NCBI RefSeq assembly: GCF_026340565.1
Contig: NZ_JAPEPB010000001.1
Span: 5,060,501-5,124,500 of the forward strand
Direction: 5' to 3'
Origin: Kitasatospora sp. NBC_01287
GTDB taxonomy: Bacteria; Actinomycetota; Actinomycetes; Streptomycetales; Streptomycetaceae
Length of the DNA stretch: 64,000 nucleotides
Shown here: positions 1-8,619 of the stretch, piece by piece
How the letters are laid out: every line of letters begins with the position of its first letter
How positions within the stretch are numbered: position 1 is the first letter of the stretch
The notes under the pieces: generated by a model
Database searches by the model: none
What the model was told of the DNA's origin: nothing
What the model saw: only the letters and a program-made list of their open reading frames with translations
Position numbers and translations under genes: made by a program

Positions 1-15
1 TCGGGGAGTTGAGCC

Positions 16-540
16 ATGTCGGAATCTCCTGCCACCTCCGCCCCACTGCCGAGACCCGGCGATTTCGCGGTGGTGCACATGGGCGGCGATATCGGTCGGC
101 TGATTCGCGTGGGCCAGTGGCTCAACGGCGACGGCTTCGCCGACTACGAGCACGCCTTCGTCCTGGTCGGCGACGGCGAAGTGATCGAAGCCGAACCCGG
201 CGGAGCCCAGCGGGCTCCACTGGCCGAGTACGACGGCCGCCCGATCCGATGGTCCAGTGGCATTGTCCCGCTGACGAACGATCAGCGGGTCGAGATCGTC
301 GCGGCGGCCCGCCGCTACCTGCGGGTGCCGTACAGCTTCTTCGACTACGCCGCGCTGGCGGCACACCGGTTCAAGGTCCCTGGCAACGCGCTTCTCAAAG
401 GATATGTCGCCGACACCAGGCACCAGATCTGCTCCCAACTGGTCGACCAGTGCTACCAGGACGCCGGGGTGCACCTCTTCGAGGACGGCCGCTGGCCCGG
501 CTACGTCACGCCCGCCGACCTGGGCCGGCTGATCGCCTGA
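16..540 (+). CDS. YiiX/YebB-like NlpC/P60-family cysteine hydrolase
   Basis: A 174-residue protein that looks like a permuted papain-fold (NlpC/P60, YiiX/YebB type) amidase. The probable catalytic residues are the His in HAFVLVGDGEVIEAEPG near residue 48, where it opens a beta hairpin typical of this family, and the Cys in ICSQLVDQCY near residue 138. The tail WPGYVTPADL also fits. There is no signal peptide, so it is probably cytoplasmic or acts on an intracellular acyl or peptide bond; the substrate cannot be read from the sequence. The ATG has GGGGAG about 8 nt upstream. It stands alone, followed by about 200 bp and the promoter of the GH18 gene. Confidence 0.8.
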   Translation: MSESPATSAPLPRPGDFAVVHMGGDIGRLIRVGQWLNGDGFADYEHAFVLVGDGEVIEAEPGGAQRAPLAEYDGRPIRWSSGIVPLTNDQRVEIVAAARRYLRVPYSFFDYAALAAHRFKVPGNALLKGYVADTRHQICSQLVDQCYQDAGVHLFEDGRWPGYVTPADLGRLIA

Positions 541-641
541 CCCTGCTCGCCGGTCGTCCGTCTCGCGCAACTCCCTTGCCGGAGGGGGGCCGCGCGCACT
601 CTTGACAGCGCTGGGGAGCGGCGCCACCATCCATGGCTAAG

Positions 642-656
642 GTAAGGAACCTTTAC
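642..656. promoter_or_regulatory. Imperfect AAGG/CCTT palindrome upstream of GH18 gene
   Basis: AAGGAACCTT sits inside GTAAGGAACCTTTAC, about 90 nt before the GH18 start. A TTGACA hexamer lies just upstream at 602-607. Short AGG/CCT-type inverted repeats are common before secreted glycoside hydrolase genes of streptomycetes and are bound by sugar-responsive repressors (ROK/CsnR type, as I remember). Operator function is inferred. Confidence 0.35.
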
Positions 657-747
657 TAACCAGTGCCGCCTCCCCCCACGCCCTGGTCCGACGCGCCCCC
701 ATCGTGCCGCGTCGCGCACAGGGCGGGCCCGCGCCTGAAAGGTTGTC

Positions 748-1680
748 ATGGACAAGAAGTTCCGGTTCGCCGCTCTCGCCGCCGCTCTCCTGCCGCTCGG
801 CTTCACTCTCTCCGCCGCTCCCGCCCAGGCGGCAACCGCCGCCTTCCCCGCTCACTACGCCGCACCGTACCTGCAGATCAGCGGCTCGGACGCGGGAGAC
901 CTCGCCGCCGACCACAAGGCCAGCGGCGGGCAGTACTACACCCTGGCCTTCCTCACGCCGAAGTCCGGCTGCACGCCCATCTGGGAGGACGGCAACGACT
1001 CGCTCGGGGCCTTCACCTCGCAGGTCAGCGCGCTCAAGTCGGCCGGCGGCAACGTGATCATCTCCTTCGGCGGTGAATCCGGCGGCGAGCTGGCCCAGAC
1101 CTGCACCTCGGTCTCCTCGCTGACCGCCGCGTACGCCAACGTCGTCAAGACCTACGGTGTCACCCGGCTCGACTTCGACATCGAAGGGAGCGTCCTGGAC
1201 GACACCGCGGCGAACTCCCGCCGGGACCAGGCGCTTGCGGCCCTGCAGAAGGCCAACCCCTCGGTGCAGGTGGACTTCACCGTCCCGGTTGACCCCACGG
1301 GCCTGGAGTCGAACGCGCTCAACCTGCTCAAGGGCGCCAAGAGCAAGGGTGTCCAGGTCAACCTGGTCAACATCATGACGATGGACTTCGGCAACGGTCA
1401 GAACGCCCTGAAGGACGCCGAGTCTGCGGCCACCGCGACCCACGGCCAGCTGGCCGGACTCTACGGGGGCTCCTCGGCCCAGGTCTGGGAGCGGATCGGC
1501 CTGACCCCGATCGCGGGCCGCAACGACGACAACGAGAACTTCACCCAGGCCAACGCCGGCACCCTGGAGAGCTTCGCCGCCGCCAACGGTGTGCAGGAAT
1601 TGGCCTTCTGGGAGGTCGACGGCTACGACAAGGGCGCCGGTTACGCCTACTCCAAGATCTTCAACAAGATCACCGGCTGA
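748..1680 (+). CDS. Secreted glycoside hydrolase family 18 (chitinase-like) protein
   Basis: 310 residues. A Sec signal peptide (MDKK, then a hydrophobic stretch, then AQAA around residue 29) is followed by one GH18 TIM barrel. VIISFGG is the conserved strand-3 motif and RLDFDIEG is the DxDxE catalytic motif, with Glu the expected acid/base. The late barrel segment ends in the conserved aromatic/acidic ELAFWEVDGYD. No carbohydrate-binding module is attached, so this is a small, single-domain enzyme; endo-acting chitinase or endo-beta-N-acetylglucosaminidase activity is likely but not distinguishable here. The ATG has GAAAGG 5 nt upstream. It is monocistronic, ending at a strong hairpin that it shares with the convergent transporter gene. 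Confidence 0.88.
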   Translation: MDKKFRFAALAAALLPLGFTLSAAPAQAATAAFPAHYAAPYLQISGSDAGDLAADHKASGGQYYTLAFLTPKSGCTPIWEDGNDSLGAFTSQVSALKSAGGNVIISFGGESGGELAQTCTSVSSLTAAYANVVKTYGVTRLDFDIEGSVLDDTAANSRRDQALAALQKANPSVQVDFTVPVDPTGLESNALNLLKGAKSKGVQVNLVNIMTMDFGNGQNALKDAESAATATHGQLAGLYGGSSAQVWERIGLTPIAGRNDDNENFTQANAGTLESFAAANGVQELAFWEVDGYDKGAGYAYSKIFNKITG

Positions 1681-1684
1681 CGGT

Positions 1685-1729
1685 GCGAGTGGTGGGTAGG
1701 AGCCGGCCGGGCTCCTACCCACCACTCGC
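1685..1729. terminator. Bidirectional terminator hairpin between GH18 and SulP-CA genes
   Basis: A perfect 20-bp inverted repeat (arms 1685-1704 and 1710-1729, 5-nt loop) lies in the 63-bp space between the two converging stop codons. It has no T-run on either side, which is common in high-GC actinomycetes. Confidence 0.85.
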
Positions 1730-1743
1730 CCACGCGGCTGTTG

Positions 1744-4077
1744 TCAGGCCGCGCTCGCGATCTCACGGACCACGGCCACGGCGGCGAACCGCCCGGTCTC
1801 CTGGTCCAGGACGTAGGTCTGGGCGGTGGCGAAGTCGAAGTACATGCCGATCAGACGCAGGCTGCCGTCCAGCACCCGCCGCTCCACCGCAGGGTTGGCG
1901 AGCAACTGGTCGAGCTGCTGCACCACGTTCGTGATGCCCAGCTGCTCCACCTCATCGGCGACCGGTCGATCCGCGAACTCGGCCGGGACCCGGGCGAGCC
2001 GGGCCAGCGAGCCACGGCCGTTGCGCAGCCAGCGAGCCAGCGGGGTCGGTCGTCCCGGCTGCTCGTGGACGCCGTTCAGCAGGGCCTTCATCGCGCCGCA
2101 GCCGGAGTGCCCGCAGACCGTGATGCTGCGGACCTCCAGCACCTCGACCGCGTACTGCACGGCGGCGGCGACCGAATCGTCGGCCGCGCCCGGCTCGTGC
2201 GGAGCGGGCGCCAGGTTGCCCACGTTGCGGACGGTGAAGAGGTCCCCCGGCCCGCTGCTGGTGATCATGCTGGTGACCAGACGGGAGTCGGCGCAGGTCA
2301 GGAAGAGCTGCGAGGGCGTCTGCCCCTCCCTGGCCAGCCGGGCCAACTCGGGCCGGATCAGCGGCGCGGTGTGTGTCTGGAAGCCGCGCACCCCGTTGAG
2401 CAGGCGGCCGTGCGGGTCGCCCTCCTGGTCGATGCAGTGGTGACCAACCCACGGGGTCCAGGCGCGGCAGCGGTGCGGGCCGGTGCCATCGGCGGTGCGC
2501 ACCGTGCCGTCCGGATCCAGGACCTCGCCGTGCTGGCGGTCGGTCAGCATGACGACCTGGTCGCCCCGCGCCAGGCGGTCGTCCCGCCAGGCGCGCAGCA
2601 CCTCGTAGGCCGAGTGATCGAGGAAGGCTCCGTCGTGCCGGATCGTCACCCGCGCACCGTGCGGGACGGAGGCGAGCACGGCGGTCAGCCTGGGTACCGA
2701 CAGGAACGTCAGCGGGCCGTGCGTCCGCAGCTCGTGGGAGCCGTCGCGACAGGTGGTCAGCTCGATCTGGGCCCGGGTGAGGCGGTACAGGCCGAGCAAC
2801 GCGGTCGTCGCAGCGCCGGTCGCGACCCCGAGCGGGACGCCGAGCACCACCACCCCGAGCACGGTGGCCAGGTAGACCGTGAACTCCCGGTACCGGTGGA
2901 CCTTGCGGATGTGCGCGGCGCTCACCATCTGGATGCCGACCACCATGACCAGCGCGGCCAGGGCGGCGAGCGGGATCCGGCGCAGGCCGCCGATCAGCGC
3001 GACGGCCGCGACCAGCAGCCAGCAGCCCTGCAGCACGGCGGCCCAGCGGCTGCGCGCGCCCGCGCGGCTGTTGGTCGAGCTGTGGATCGTGCCACCGGCC
3101 ACCGGCAGACCGCCCAGCAGGCCGCTGAGCAGGTTCGCCAGCCCCTGGCCGCGCAGCTCCCGGTTGAGATCACCCGGTCGGCCGACCTGCCGGTCGACCG
3201 CGACGGCGCAGAGCAGGGATTCGACGCTCGCCACCGCGGCAACGGTCAGCACCGCGCCGAAGATCGCGAGCGGTGAGCCGTGCGGCAGGGCGGCGAGGTC
3301 GTGCTCGGGCCAGTCGACCAGCTCCACCCGGGCGAGCCGGAAGTCGAAGGCCATGGCCAGCCCGGTGCCGGCGGCGACCGCGACCAGGGCAGCGGGTACG
3401 CGGCCGAGCAGGGCGCCGATCCGCCCGGCACGCCCCGGGAGCCGGTGGAGTCTCGGCCAGCCGTAGAGCAGCGTGATCGCCAGCAGACCCACCGCGAGCG
3501 CGGGCGGGTGCGGTCCGGACAACTGGGCCGGCAGGGCGGTCAGGTTGGCGAGCGAGGAGCCCTGCGGTGAACCGCCGAGCACCACATGGAACTGCGCGAT
3601 CGCGATGGTGATGCCGACACCGGCCAGCATGCCGTGCACGACGGCCGGGGACAGCGCCAGCGCGGAGCGGGCCACCCGCATCGCACTGAGCAGCAGTTGG
3701 AGCAGGCCGGCCGTGAGTGTGATCGCACAGGTGGCCTGCCAGCCGTACCGGGCGATCAAACCGGCGGTGATCACCGTCAGGGCCGCGGAGGGAGCGCTCA
3801 CCTGGAGCGGCGTGCCGCCGGTCAGCCCGACGGCGATGCCGCCCACCGCGGCGGCCACCAGGCCCGCTGTCAGTGGTGCGCCGGCGGCCAGCGCGATGGC
3901 CAGTGAGAAGGGGAGCGCGAACAGGAAGACCACCAGGGAGGCCGTCAGATCCTGCGAATTCGGCGTGCGGAAGCGGGCCCGAGTGGCGGTCGGAGCGGGC
4001 GGCGGGGCATGGCTCTCGGTGGTGGCACCGGTGCGCGGCGAGGTCGGTGGCGGCGGCGGGGGAGTGTCGAGGGCCAT
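1744..4077 (-). CDS. SulP-family anion transporter fused to beta-carbonic anhydrase
   Basis: 777 residues. A proline-rich N-terminus (about 45 residues) leads into a SulP membrane domain of 10-12 helices opening with DLTASLVVFLFALPFSLAIA, then a short STAS-like segment, then a complete beta-carbonic anhydrase. Zinc-site motifs are intact: CADSR (Cys, Asp/Arg dyad) and HSGCGA (His and second Cys). The architecture fits bicarbonate uptake coupled to CO2/HCO3- interconversion at the inner membrane face. I chose ATG 4077 rather than the longer ORF start at 4278, because GGAAGGA lies just upstream and the added residues are low complexity. It has about 500 bp of its own upstream region. Bicarbonate rather than sulfate as substrate is inferred from the fusion partner. 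Confidence 0.88.
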   Translation of the reverse strand: MALDTPPPPPPTSPRTGATTESHAPPPAPTATRARFRTPNSQDLTASLVVFLFALPFSLAIALAAGAPLTAGLVAAAVGGIAVGLTGGTPLQVSAPSAALTVITAGLIARYGWQATCAITLTAGLLQLLLSAMRVARSALALSPAVVHGMLAGVGITIAIAQFHVVLGGSPQGSSLANLTALPAQLSGPHPPALAVGLLAITLLYGWPRLHRLPGRAGRIGALLGRVPAALVAVAAGTGLAMAFDFRLARVELVDWPEHDLAALPHGSPLAIFGAVLTVAAVASVESLLCAVAVDRQVGRPGDLNRELRGQGLANLLSGLLGGLPVAGGTIHSSTNSRAGARSRWAAVLQGCWLLVAAVALIGGLRRIPLAALAALVMVVGIQMVSAAHIRKVHRYREFTVYLATVLGVVVLGVPLGVATGAATTALLGLYRLTRAQIELTTCRDGSHELRTHGPLTFLSVPRLTAVLASVPHGARVTIRHDGAFLDHSAYEVLRAWRDDRLARGDQVVMLTDRQHGEVLDPDGTVRTADGTGPHRCRAWTPWVGHHCIDQEGDPHGRLLNGVRGFQTHTAPLIRPELARLAREGQTPSQLFLTCADSRLVTSMITSSGPGDLFTVRNVGNLAPAPHEPGAADDSVAAAVQYAVEVLEVRSITVCGHSGCGAMKALLNGVHEQPGRPTPLARWLRNGRGSLARLARVPAEFADRPVADEVEQLGITNVVQQLDQLLANPAVERRVLDGSLRLIGMYFDFATAQTYVLDQETGRFAAVAVVREIASAA

Positions 4078-4574
4078 GGCTTCCCGTCCTTCCAGGGGAA
4101 CGAACAGCGTTGAGTCCGTTGCTGTGGCCAAGCCCGTCGCGGGTGCGACCGGTCGGATCGGGTGCCGTGGGACGTGGCGGCGGGCCGAGACGGCTGCGCG
4201 TGCCGCGCCGGCGGGTGGGCGCGGTTCACGGGCCGTCGGCCTCGTACATCCAGAGGGCTTTGCACCAAGACTTGGCAAACTGTGAGTAATGGAAGCTTTG
4301 CATAGCGTAAGTGTGTGCGGGAGCCCTGAAGCGGAGATTCACTCCTGCGGGTGGCGCACTAACGTGCGGCAGCGCCCCATGGCTCGTCGCTGCTCCTGGC
4401 CGGGGCGGAGCGGGTGGCCCGGGCCGCGGGGGCGGGGTGGCCCGGGGCGGGGTGGGCCGGCCGCAGCTTCGCGGTCGTGGCTGCGGGCCGCTGCCCCACG
4501 ATCGGTGGCGGGACGTCAAAGAGCCGGGTTCGCCTCCCCCGTGGGTGCGAACCCGGCCGCCTGGTCGGAGCGCC
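4078..4574. other. Intergenic region upstream of SulP-CA
   Basis: No convincing coding sequence on either strand; the long plus-strand frames here are low-complexity shadows. An AT-richer island around 4258-4310 holds TTGCACCAAGACTTGGCAA, an imperfect palindrome and a possible operator for the transporter gene. A terminator for the ATPase gene lies at the right end. Confidence 0.5.
4523..4557 (-). terminator. Terminator after CooC-like ATPase gene
   Basis: An 11-bp perfect stem (GCCGGGTTCGC with GCGAACCCGGC, 13-nt loop) lies about 18 nt past the stop codon of the minus-strand ATPase gene. Confidence 0.7.
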
Positions 4575-5585
4575 TCAGGCCGGCGTGCCGGCCGGGTCGG
4601 CGGCTGCCGCGTGGGCGAGGGCCGCCTGCTCCAGCACGAACGACGGATCCACCTGGGTCGCCAGATCGACGCCTGCCTTGGCGTTGCCCCAGCTTTCCGC
4701 GTTGCGCAGGTGGAAGTCCACGGCCTGCGCGGTGTACCGCCCGGGGTCGCGGAGTTGGAAAGCGGCGTCGGCCTGCCCGCGCAGCGCCTCCAGGACGGCC
4801 CGGTTCTCCGGCTCCAGTGTGTCGAGCGCGGGCTCGGCCCCCTGCTCCAGTCTGCGCACCCACGCTGACTGGCCGAAGGCGGCCAACAGGTCGCCGCCCA
4901 CCTCGCGGCGCAGGTAGGCGAGGTCGTCCTCGTTCTGCACCTTGTTGCCGACCACTCGCAGCGCGACTCCGAAGTCCCGTGCGTACTCCTTGTACTGGCG
5001 GTAGACGGAGATGCCCTTGCGGGTCGGTTCGGCCACCAGGAAGGTCAGGTCGAAGCGGGTGAAGAGCCCCGAGGCGAAGGAGTCCGAGCCTGCGGTCATG
5101 TCGGTGACCAGGTATTCGTCGGGCCCGTCGACCAGGTGGTTGAGCAGCAGCTCCACGGCGCCGACCTTGGAGTGGTAGCAGGCGACGCCGAGGTCCTCCT
5201 CGGTGAAGGTGCCCGTCACCAGCAGTCGCACCGATCCCTCGTCCAGCGCCACCGGGCGGGCGCACGCCGCGTACACGGGGTTCTCCTCGACGATGCGCAG
5301 CAGGCGTGAGCCGCGGCCCGGCGGGGTCGTCTTGATCATCTCCGCCGCGGCCCCGATGCGCGGGTTGCTGCCGCGCAGGTACTCCTTGATCTGGGGCAGG
5401 TGGGCTCCGAGCGAGGGCAGCTGGGCGGCCTGGGCATCGGTCAGGCCCAGTGCGGGGCCCAGGTGCTGGTTGATGTCGGCGTCCACCGCGATCACCGGGC
5501 GCCCGGCGGCGGCCAGGTGGCGGATGAACAGTGAGGACAGCGTGGTCTTGCCGCTGCCGCCCTTGCCGACGAAAGCGATCTTCAT
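4575..5585 (-). CDS. CooC-like MinD/ParA-family ATPase
   Basis: 336 residues starting MKIAFVGKGGSGKTTL, a MinD/CooC-type deviant Walker A at the very N-terminus, followed by the switch region VDADINQHLGPALG. YLVTDMTAG corresponds to the switch II/Walker B region of the CooC group, and NKVQNEDD to the base-recognition part. CooC proteins are nickel-insertion ATPases for CO dehydrogenase, but no CO dehydrogenase or hydrogenase lies nearby and the long C-terminal half is not typical CooC. A metal-chaperone or metallocentre-maturation role is therefore inferred, and the Zur/Fur-like palindrome upstream agrees with it. The start codon is certain because the P-loop begins at residue 7. Confidence 0.75.
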   Translation of the reverse strand: MKIAFVGKGGSGKTTLSSLFIRHLAAAGRPVIAVDADINQHLGPALGLTDAQAAQLPSLGAHLPQIKEYLRGSNPRIGAAAEMIKTTPPGRGSRLLRIVEENPVYAACARPVALDEGSVRLLVTGTFTEEDLGVACYHSKVGAVELLLNHLVDGPDEYLVTDMTAGSDSFASGLFTRFDLTFLVAEPTRKGISVYRQYKEYARDFGVALRVVGNKVQNEDDLAYLRREVGGDLLAAFGQSAWVRRLEQGAEPALDTLEPENRAVLEALRGQADAAFQLRDPGRYTAQAVDFHLRNAESWGNAKAGVDLATQVDPSFVLEQAALAHAAAADPAGTPA

Positions 5586-5641
5586 CTGGACTCCCGGCTC
5601 TCGCTACCGTCGATCACCGCACGGGTCTCGGCGGACTTGTT

Positions 5642-5654
5642 GATAATCGTTATC
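5642..5654. promoter_or_regulatory. Zur/Fur-like palindrome upstream of CooC-like ATPase
   Basis: GATAATCGTTATC (GATAA-TCG-TTATC) lies about 57 bp before the ATPase start, inside TGATAATCGTTATCG. It closely resembles the 7-1-7 Zur/Fur boxes of actinomycetes (TGAnAATnATTnTCA type). It could also affect the divergent gene beginning at 5783. Confidence 0.55.
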
Positions 5655-5782
5655 GTCTCCGATAGTGGTCATCGTAGTCGGGGTTTGGGCCGCTGCGCCG
5701 AAGGGAAGCACGGATTGGCTCGAACGGGTGAAGCCGGGGTTGCTGTGCGGTCCTCACCCAGGGTGTCGTTACTCTCGGGTAG

Positions 5783-6712
5783 GTGAGCACTGGAACAGAT
5801 CCGCTTGCCCCGCTGGCCGCGCTCCCCGGGGTGCCCGAGTCCGTCGCCGAGGTCCGCAAGGCCGTTGACCGGCTCTACGGGCACCGGGTGATGCGCCGCC
5901 GCGCGCCCGAGGTCACATCGGAGGCCGCGCTGCGCGGGGCCAGGGCGTCGGCCGCGCTCGCCGGTGCCGACTGGCCGCTGGAGGAGGTGCGTCGGCGCAG
6001 CGACTTCAGCGCGGGCGCGGACGAGCGCGTCGTCGGCGGTGCGCTGCGGATCTCAGCGGAGGCGGGTCAGCTGCTGAGCGTCTGGCGGACCTCGCCGCTG
6101 CAGGTGCTGGCGAGGTTGCACCTGTTGGCCGCCGGTGACGCGAGCAGCGCGGCGGGTCGGCCACGCCAGGACGGCGAACCGGCCGATGAGCTCTTCCCGT
6201 TGGAGCTGGCCCCGGCGCAGGGCGTGGCGGCGCCGGTCGACCTGCCGGCCGGTGCTCAGGCGCCGGGCGCCGAGGCGGGCCGCGGGCCAGTGGTGGTGTT
6301 GCCGCCCGCTCCGCCGGCCACCGAGGTGGCAGCTCGCCTGGACCAGCTCGCGCAGTTGCTGGCGGGCCGCACGGCAGGTGCCCAGGGCGGCGCGCCGGCG
6401 CTGGTCACCGCCGCGGTGGTCCATGGCGAACTGCTGGCGCTGCGCCCGTTCGGCAGCCACAACGGCCTGGTGGCGCGGGCGGCGCAGCGCATCGTGCTGA
6501 TCGCCGAGGGTCTCGACCCGAAGGCGATCTGCCCGGCCGAGGTGGGGCTGGTCGAACTCGGCACCGCGGCCTACCGCGAGGCCCTGGCCGGCTACCTGAC
6601 CGGCACGCCCGAGGGGCTGGGGCGCTGGATCGCGCACTGTGCGGCGGCGTTGCGGCTCGGCGTGCGGGAGAGTACGGCGGTCTGCGAGGCGATGCAGCGC
6701 GGGATGGTCTGA
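5783..6712 (+). CDS. Fic/DOC-fold protein with degenerate active site
   Basis: 309 residues, cytoplasmic. The C-terminal half has the helical arrangement of a Fic core: AAVVHGELLALRPFGSHNGLVARAAQRIVL aligns with the Fic motif HxFx(D/E)GNGRxxR, but the catalytic His is replaced by Leu/Arg and GNGR by HNGL. The N-terminal part (ALRGARASAALAGADW) resembles the substrate-loop region of Fic proteins, and the middle carries a Pro/Ala-rich insertion of about 60 residues. AMP-transfer is therefore doubtful; it may be a binding or regulatory relative. The GTG at 5783 has a TACTC element about 12 nt upstream and no Shine-Dalgarno, so the transcript may be leaderless. Homologues next to a HAD-IB phosphatase are common in streptomycetes as I remember it. 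Confidence 0.65.
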   Translation: MSTGTDPLAPLAALPGVPESVAEVRKAVDRLYGHRVMRRRAPEVTSEAALRGARASAALAGADWPLEEVRRRSDFSAGADERVVGGALRISAEAGQLLSVWRTSPLQVLARLHLLAAGDASSAAGRPRQDGEPADELFPLELAPAQGVAAPVDLPAGAQAPGAEAGRGPVVVLPPAPPATEVAARLDQLAQLLAGRTAGAQGGAPALVTAAVVHGELLALRPFGSHNGLVARAAQRIVLIAEGLDPKAICPAEVGLVELGTAAYREALAGYLTGTPEGLGRWIAHCAAALRLGVRESTAVCEAMQRGMV

Positions 6713-7159
6713 GCGGCGCGTCGCCGCCGGGTGCGCCTGGGCACTGCCGGGTCTGCCCGGACGCACAGTTGCGGCGACATCCCGATTGCTGATGTCGCCG
6801 CTGGTACAACGGTCCGAGTGACCATGCGTGCACCGGATGTGCCCATCAGGCGGGGATCCAGCCCGTTCGCCTGGTGCGGCGGCCCGAATCGCGGGTCGGC
6901 TGCACGTGGGTGCTCAGATGTTGTACGCGGTCCGTGTGGCCTGAACTGCGGTGTCGGTCTGACCTCTTCGGGTCCTTCCGGGTCTCGCGGGCCGTGAGTC
7001 CTTTGTATCTCGGATCCAGGGCAAACGGAACTCGAATGGCGAAGTCTTTACCCTTTGTCCGTTTTGGCACTGGCTGACTGATCGGCATCCGCGCCGCTCC
7101 AGGGGGTCCGACCGCGGGTTGCGGTCGACCCGGCGGTCGGCGCGGTGTCAGTCCGGTGG
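6713..7159. other. Intergenic region, Fic-like to HAD phosphatase
   Basis: 447 bp between convergent genes with no supported gene. The right part (about 6990-7075) is AT-richer than its surroundings and contains AAACGGA and TCCGTTT arms 27 nt apart. A hairpin (7104-7131, GGGTCCGACCGC against GCGGTCGACCC) lies 28 nt past the phosphatase stop and is its likely terminator. Confidence 0.45.
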
Positions 7160-8176
7160 TCAGCTCGCCGGCCGGCGCCGCTTGGCCAACTGCCAGACCA
7201 GCGCTGCGCTCACGCATGCGGTGCCGACCGCGATGGTGACCAGTGCGGAGCGGCTCGGCGCCTTGAACTCGGGCAGCCGGCGGTGGAGTTCGATCGGACG
7301 ATCGAAGACCAGCACTGGCCAGTCGCGCGCGACGGCCTCCTTGCGCAGGCTGCGGTCCGGATTGACGGCGGATGGGCGCCCGACCGCGTCGAGCAGTGGC
7401 AGGTCGGTGATCGAGTCGCTGTACGCGTAGCTGTCCGCCAGGTTGTAACCCTCCCGATCGGCCAGTTCGCGGATCGCGGCCGCCTTGTTCTCGGCGTACG
7501 CGTAGTACTCGATCTCGCCGGTGTAGCAGCCGTCCTCGATCGCCAGCCGGGTGGCGATCACGTGGTCGGCGCCGAGCAGCGCGCCGATCGGCTCGACCAC
7601 TTCGGCGCCGGAGCTGCTGACGATCACCACGTCCCGTCCGGCGGCGTGGTGTTGCTCGATCAGCGCCGCTGCCTCCTCGTAGATGATCGGATCGATCAGC
7701 CCGTGCAGCGTTTCGGCGACGATCTCGCGGACCTGCTGGACGTTCCAGCCCCGGGTCAGCGCGGAGAGGTACTGCCGCATCTTCTCCATCTGGTCGTGGT
7801 CCGCCCCGCCGACCAGGAAGACGAACTGGGCGTACGCGCTCTTCAGCACCGCTCGACGGTTGATCAGGCCGCCTTGGTAGAAGGGGCGGCTGAAAGCCAG
7901 CGCGCTCGACTTCGCGATGATCGTCTTGTCGAGGTCGAAGAAGGCGGCGGTACGCCCGGGGCCGACGGGTGGTCTGCCGGGCGACGGGTGCCCCGGCGTG
8001 GTCGCCTCCTGCTCTGGCGCGGCCGTCGCCTGCGAGGCCGCGCCCACGGCGCCGGCGGGGGGCGGCTCGGTGGTCGGCGGGACAATCGTGGCGTCGCTCG
8101 GCGCGGCATTCGGTGCGGTCTCCGGCTCGGAGTTCTCGGCACCGCCTACGATGTCGGCGTTCTCGGTGGTGTCCAC
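7160..8176 (-). CDS. HAD-IB family phosphatase with C-terminal membrane anchor
   Basis: 338 residues. After about 70 disordered residues rich in Pro/Ala/Thr, the HAD motif I FFDLDKTII is intact, motif II is VIVSSSG, and motif III/IV is YSDSITDLPLL. This is the SerB-like IB subclass (TIGR01490 type), which dephosphorylates small metabolites or lipids. The C-terminus has one transmembrane helix (ALVTIAVGTACVSAALVWQL) followed by KRRR, so the catalytic domain faces the cytoplasm. The substrate is unknown. The GTG start at 8176 is the only one that keeps the N-terminal region, but that region is dispensable-looking and a later start is possible. Confidence 0.8.
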   Translation of the reverse strand: MDTTENADIVGGAENSEPETAPNAAPSDATIVPPTTEPPPAGAVGAASQATAAPEQEATTPGHPSPGRPPVGPGRTAAFFDLDKTIIAKSSALAFSRPFYQGGLINRRAVLKSAYAQFVFLVGGADHDQMEKMRQYLSALTRGWNVQQVREIVAETLHGLIDPIIYEEAAALIEQHHAAGRDVVIVSSSGAEVVEPIGALLGADHVIATRLAIEDGCYTGEIEYYAYAENKAAAIRELADREGYNLADSYAYSDSITDLPLLDAVGRPSAVNPDRSLRKEAVARDWPVLVFDRPIELHRRLPEFKAPSRSALVTIAVGTACVSAALVWQLAKRRRPAS

Positions 8177-8303
8177 AGGAACCGAGGATAGATGGCGGTC
8201 TCTCGGGCGCCGCCATTCGGTGGACGTGAGGGTGTGCTGGTTTGTGTTTCTGGCCGCTCGGGTACACCATGGAAGTCACGGATCGTTCGCGACCGTGCTA
8301 ACC

Positions 8304-8619
8304 CGGTCCGGCTCCTCCCCCCCGAGTCGGACCGTGGATAGACGACCCCCGCTCTCCCCCCCGGCGGGGGTCGTCGCATGTCCGGGGCCATTTTCAGGCC
8401 CTCGTGAGGCGTCGGGGGTGGCGTTCGAGGGGGTTGGGGGCGGCGTCCGGTGGAGTCGGCTGAGGTTCGCGCCGATTCATTTTCGTCACTCTCGGTAATT
8501 ATTTGAGCGCCCTTCGCAGGGCGCTTCTCAGGGCTGCGAAGGGTCGCCCCGAGGCGGTGTCAATTTCGCTGGACGGAACTCCTCGGACGGGTGAACACGA
8601 TCCGTCCGGGGGAGTTCCG
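8304..8619. ncRNA. Candidate structured RNA: four hairpins in the 700-bp gap before the Tad operon
   Basis: The region 8177-8876 has no supported gene but holds four hairpins in 316 bp: 8304-8334 (CGGTCCGGCTC with GAGTCGGACCG), 8341-8375 (12-bp perfect stem), 8505-8526 (9-bp stem, TCGC loop) and 8574-8619 (17-18-bp stem with one bulge, 11-nt loop). This density exceeds what two divergent promoters need. I recall small RNAs reported from the matching intergenic region of S. coelicolor, but cannot confirm it here. Strand is undecided. Alternatively these are terminators of a lost gene. Confidence 0.4.

Noticed and set aside
2..605. Long overlapping ORFs on both strands around the first gene (9-605 plus, 122-364 minus)
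   Set aside because: Arg/Pro-rich, no motifs; out-of-frame shadows of the NlpC/P60-like gene.
637..1725. 362-codon minus-strand ORF opposite GH18
   Set aside because: Low-complexity antisense shadow of a clear secreted glycoside hydrolase.
1741..3276. 511-codon plus-strand ORF opposite SulP-CA
   Set aside because: Antisense to intact transporter and carbonic anhydrase motifs.
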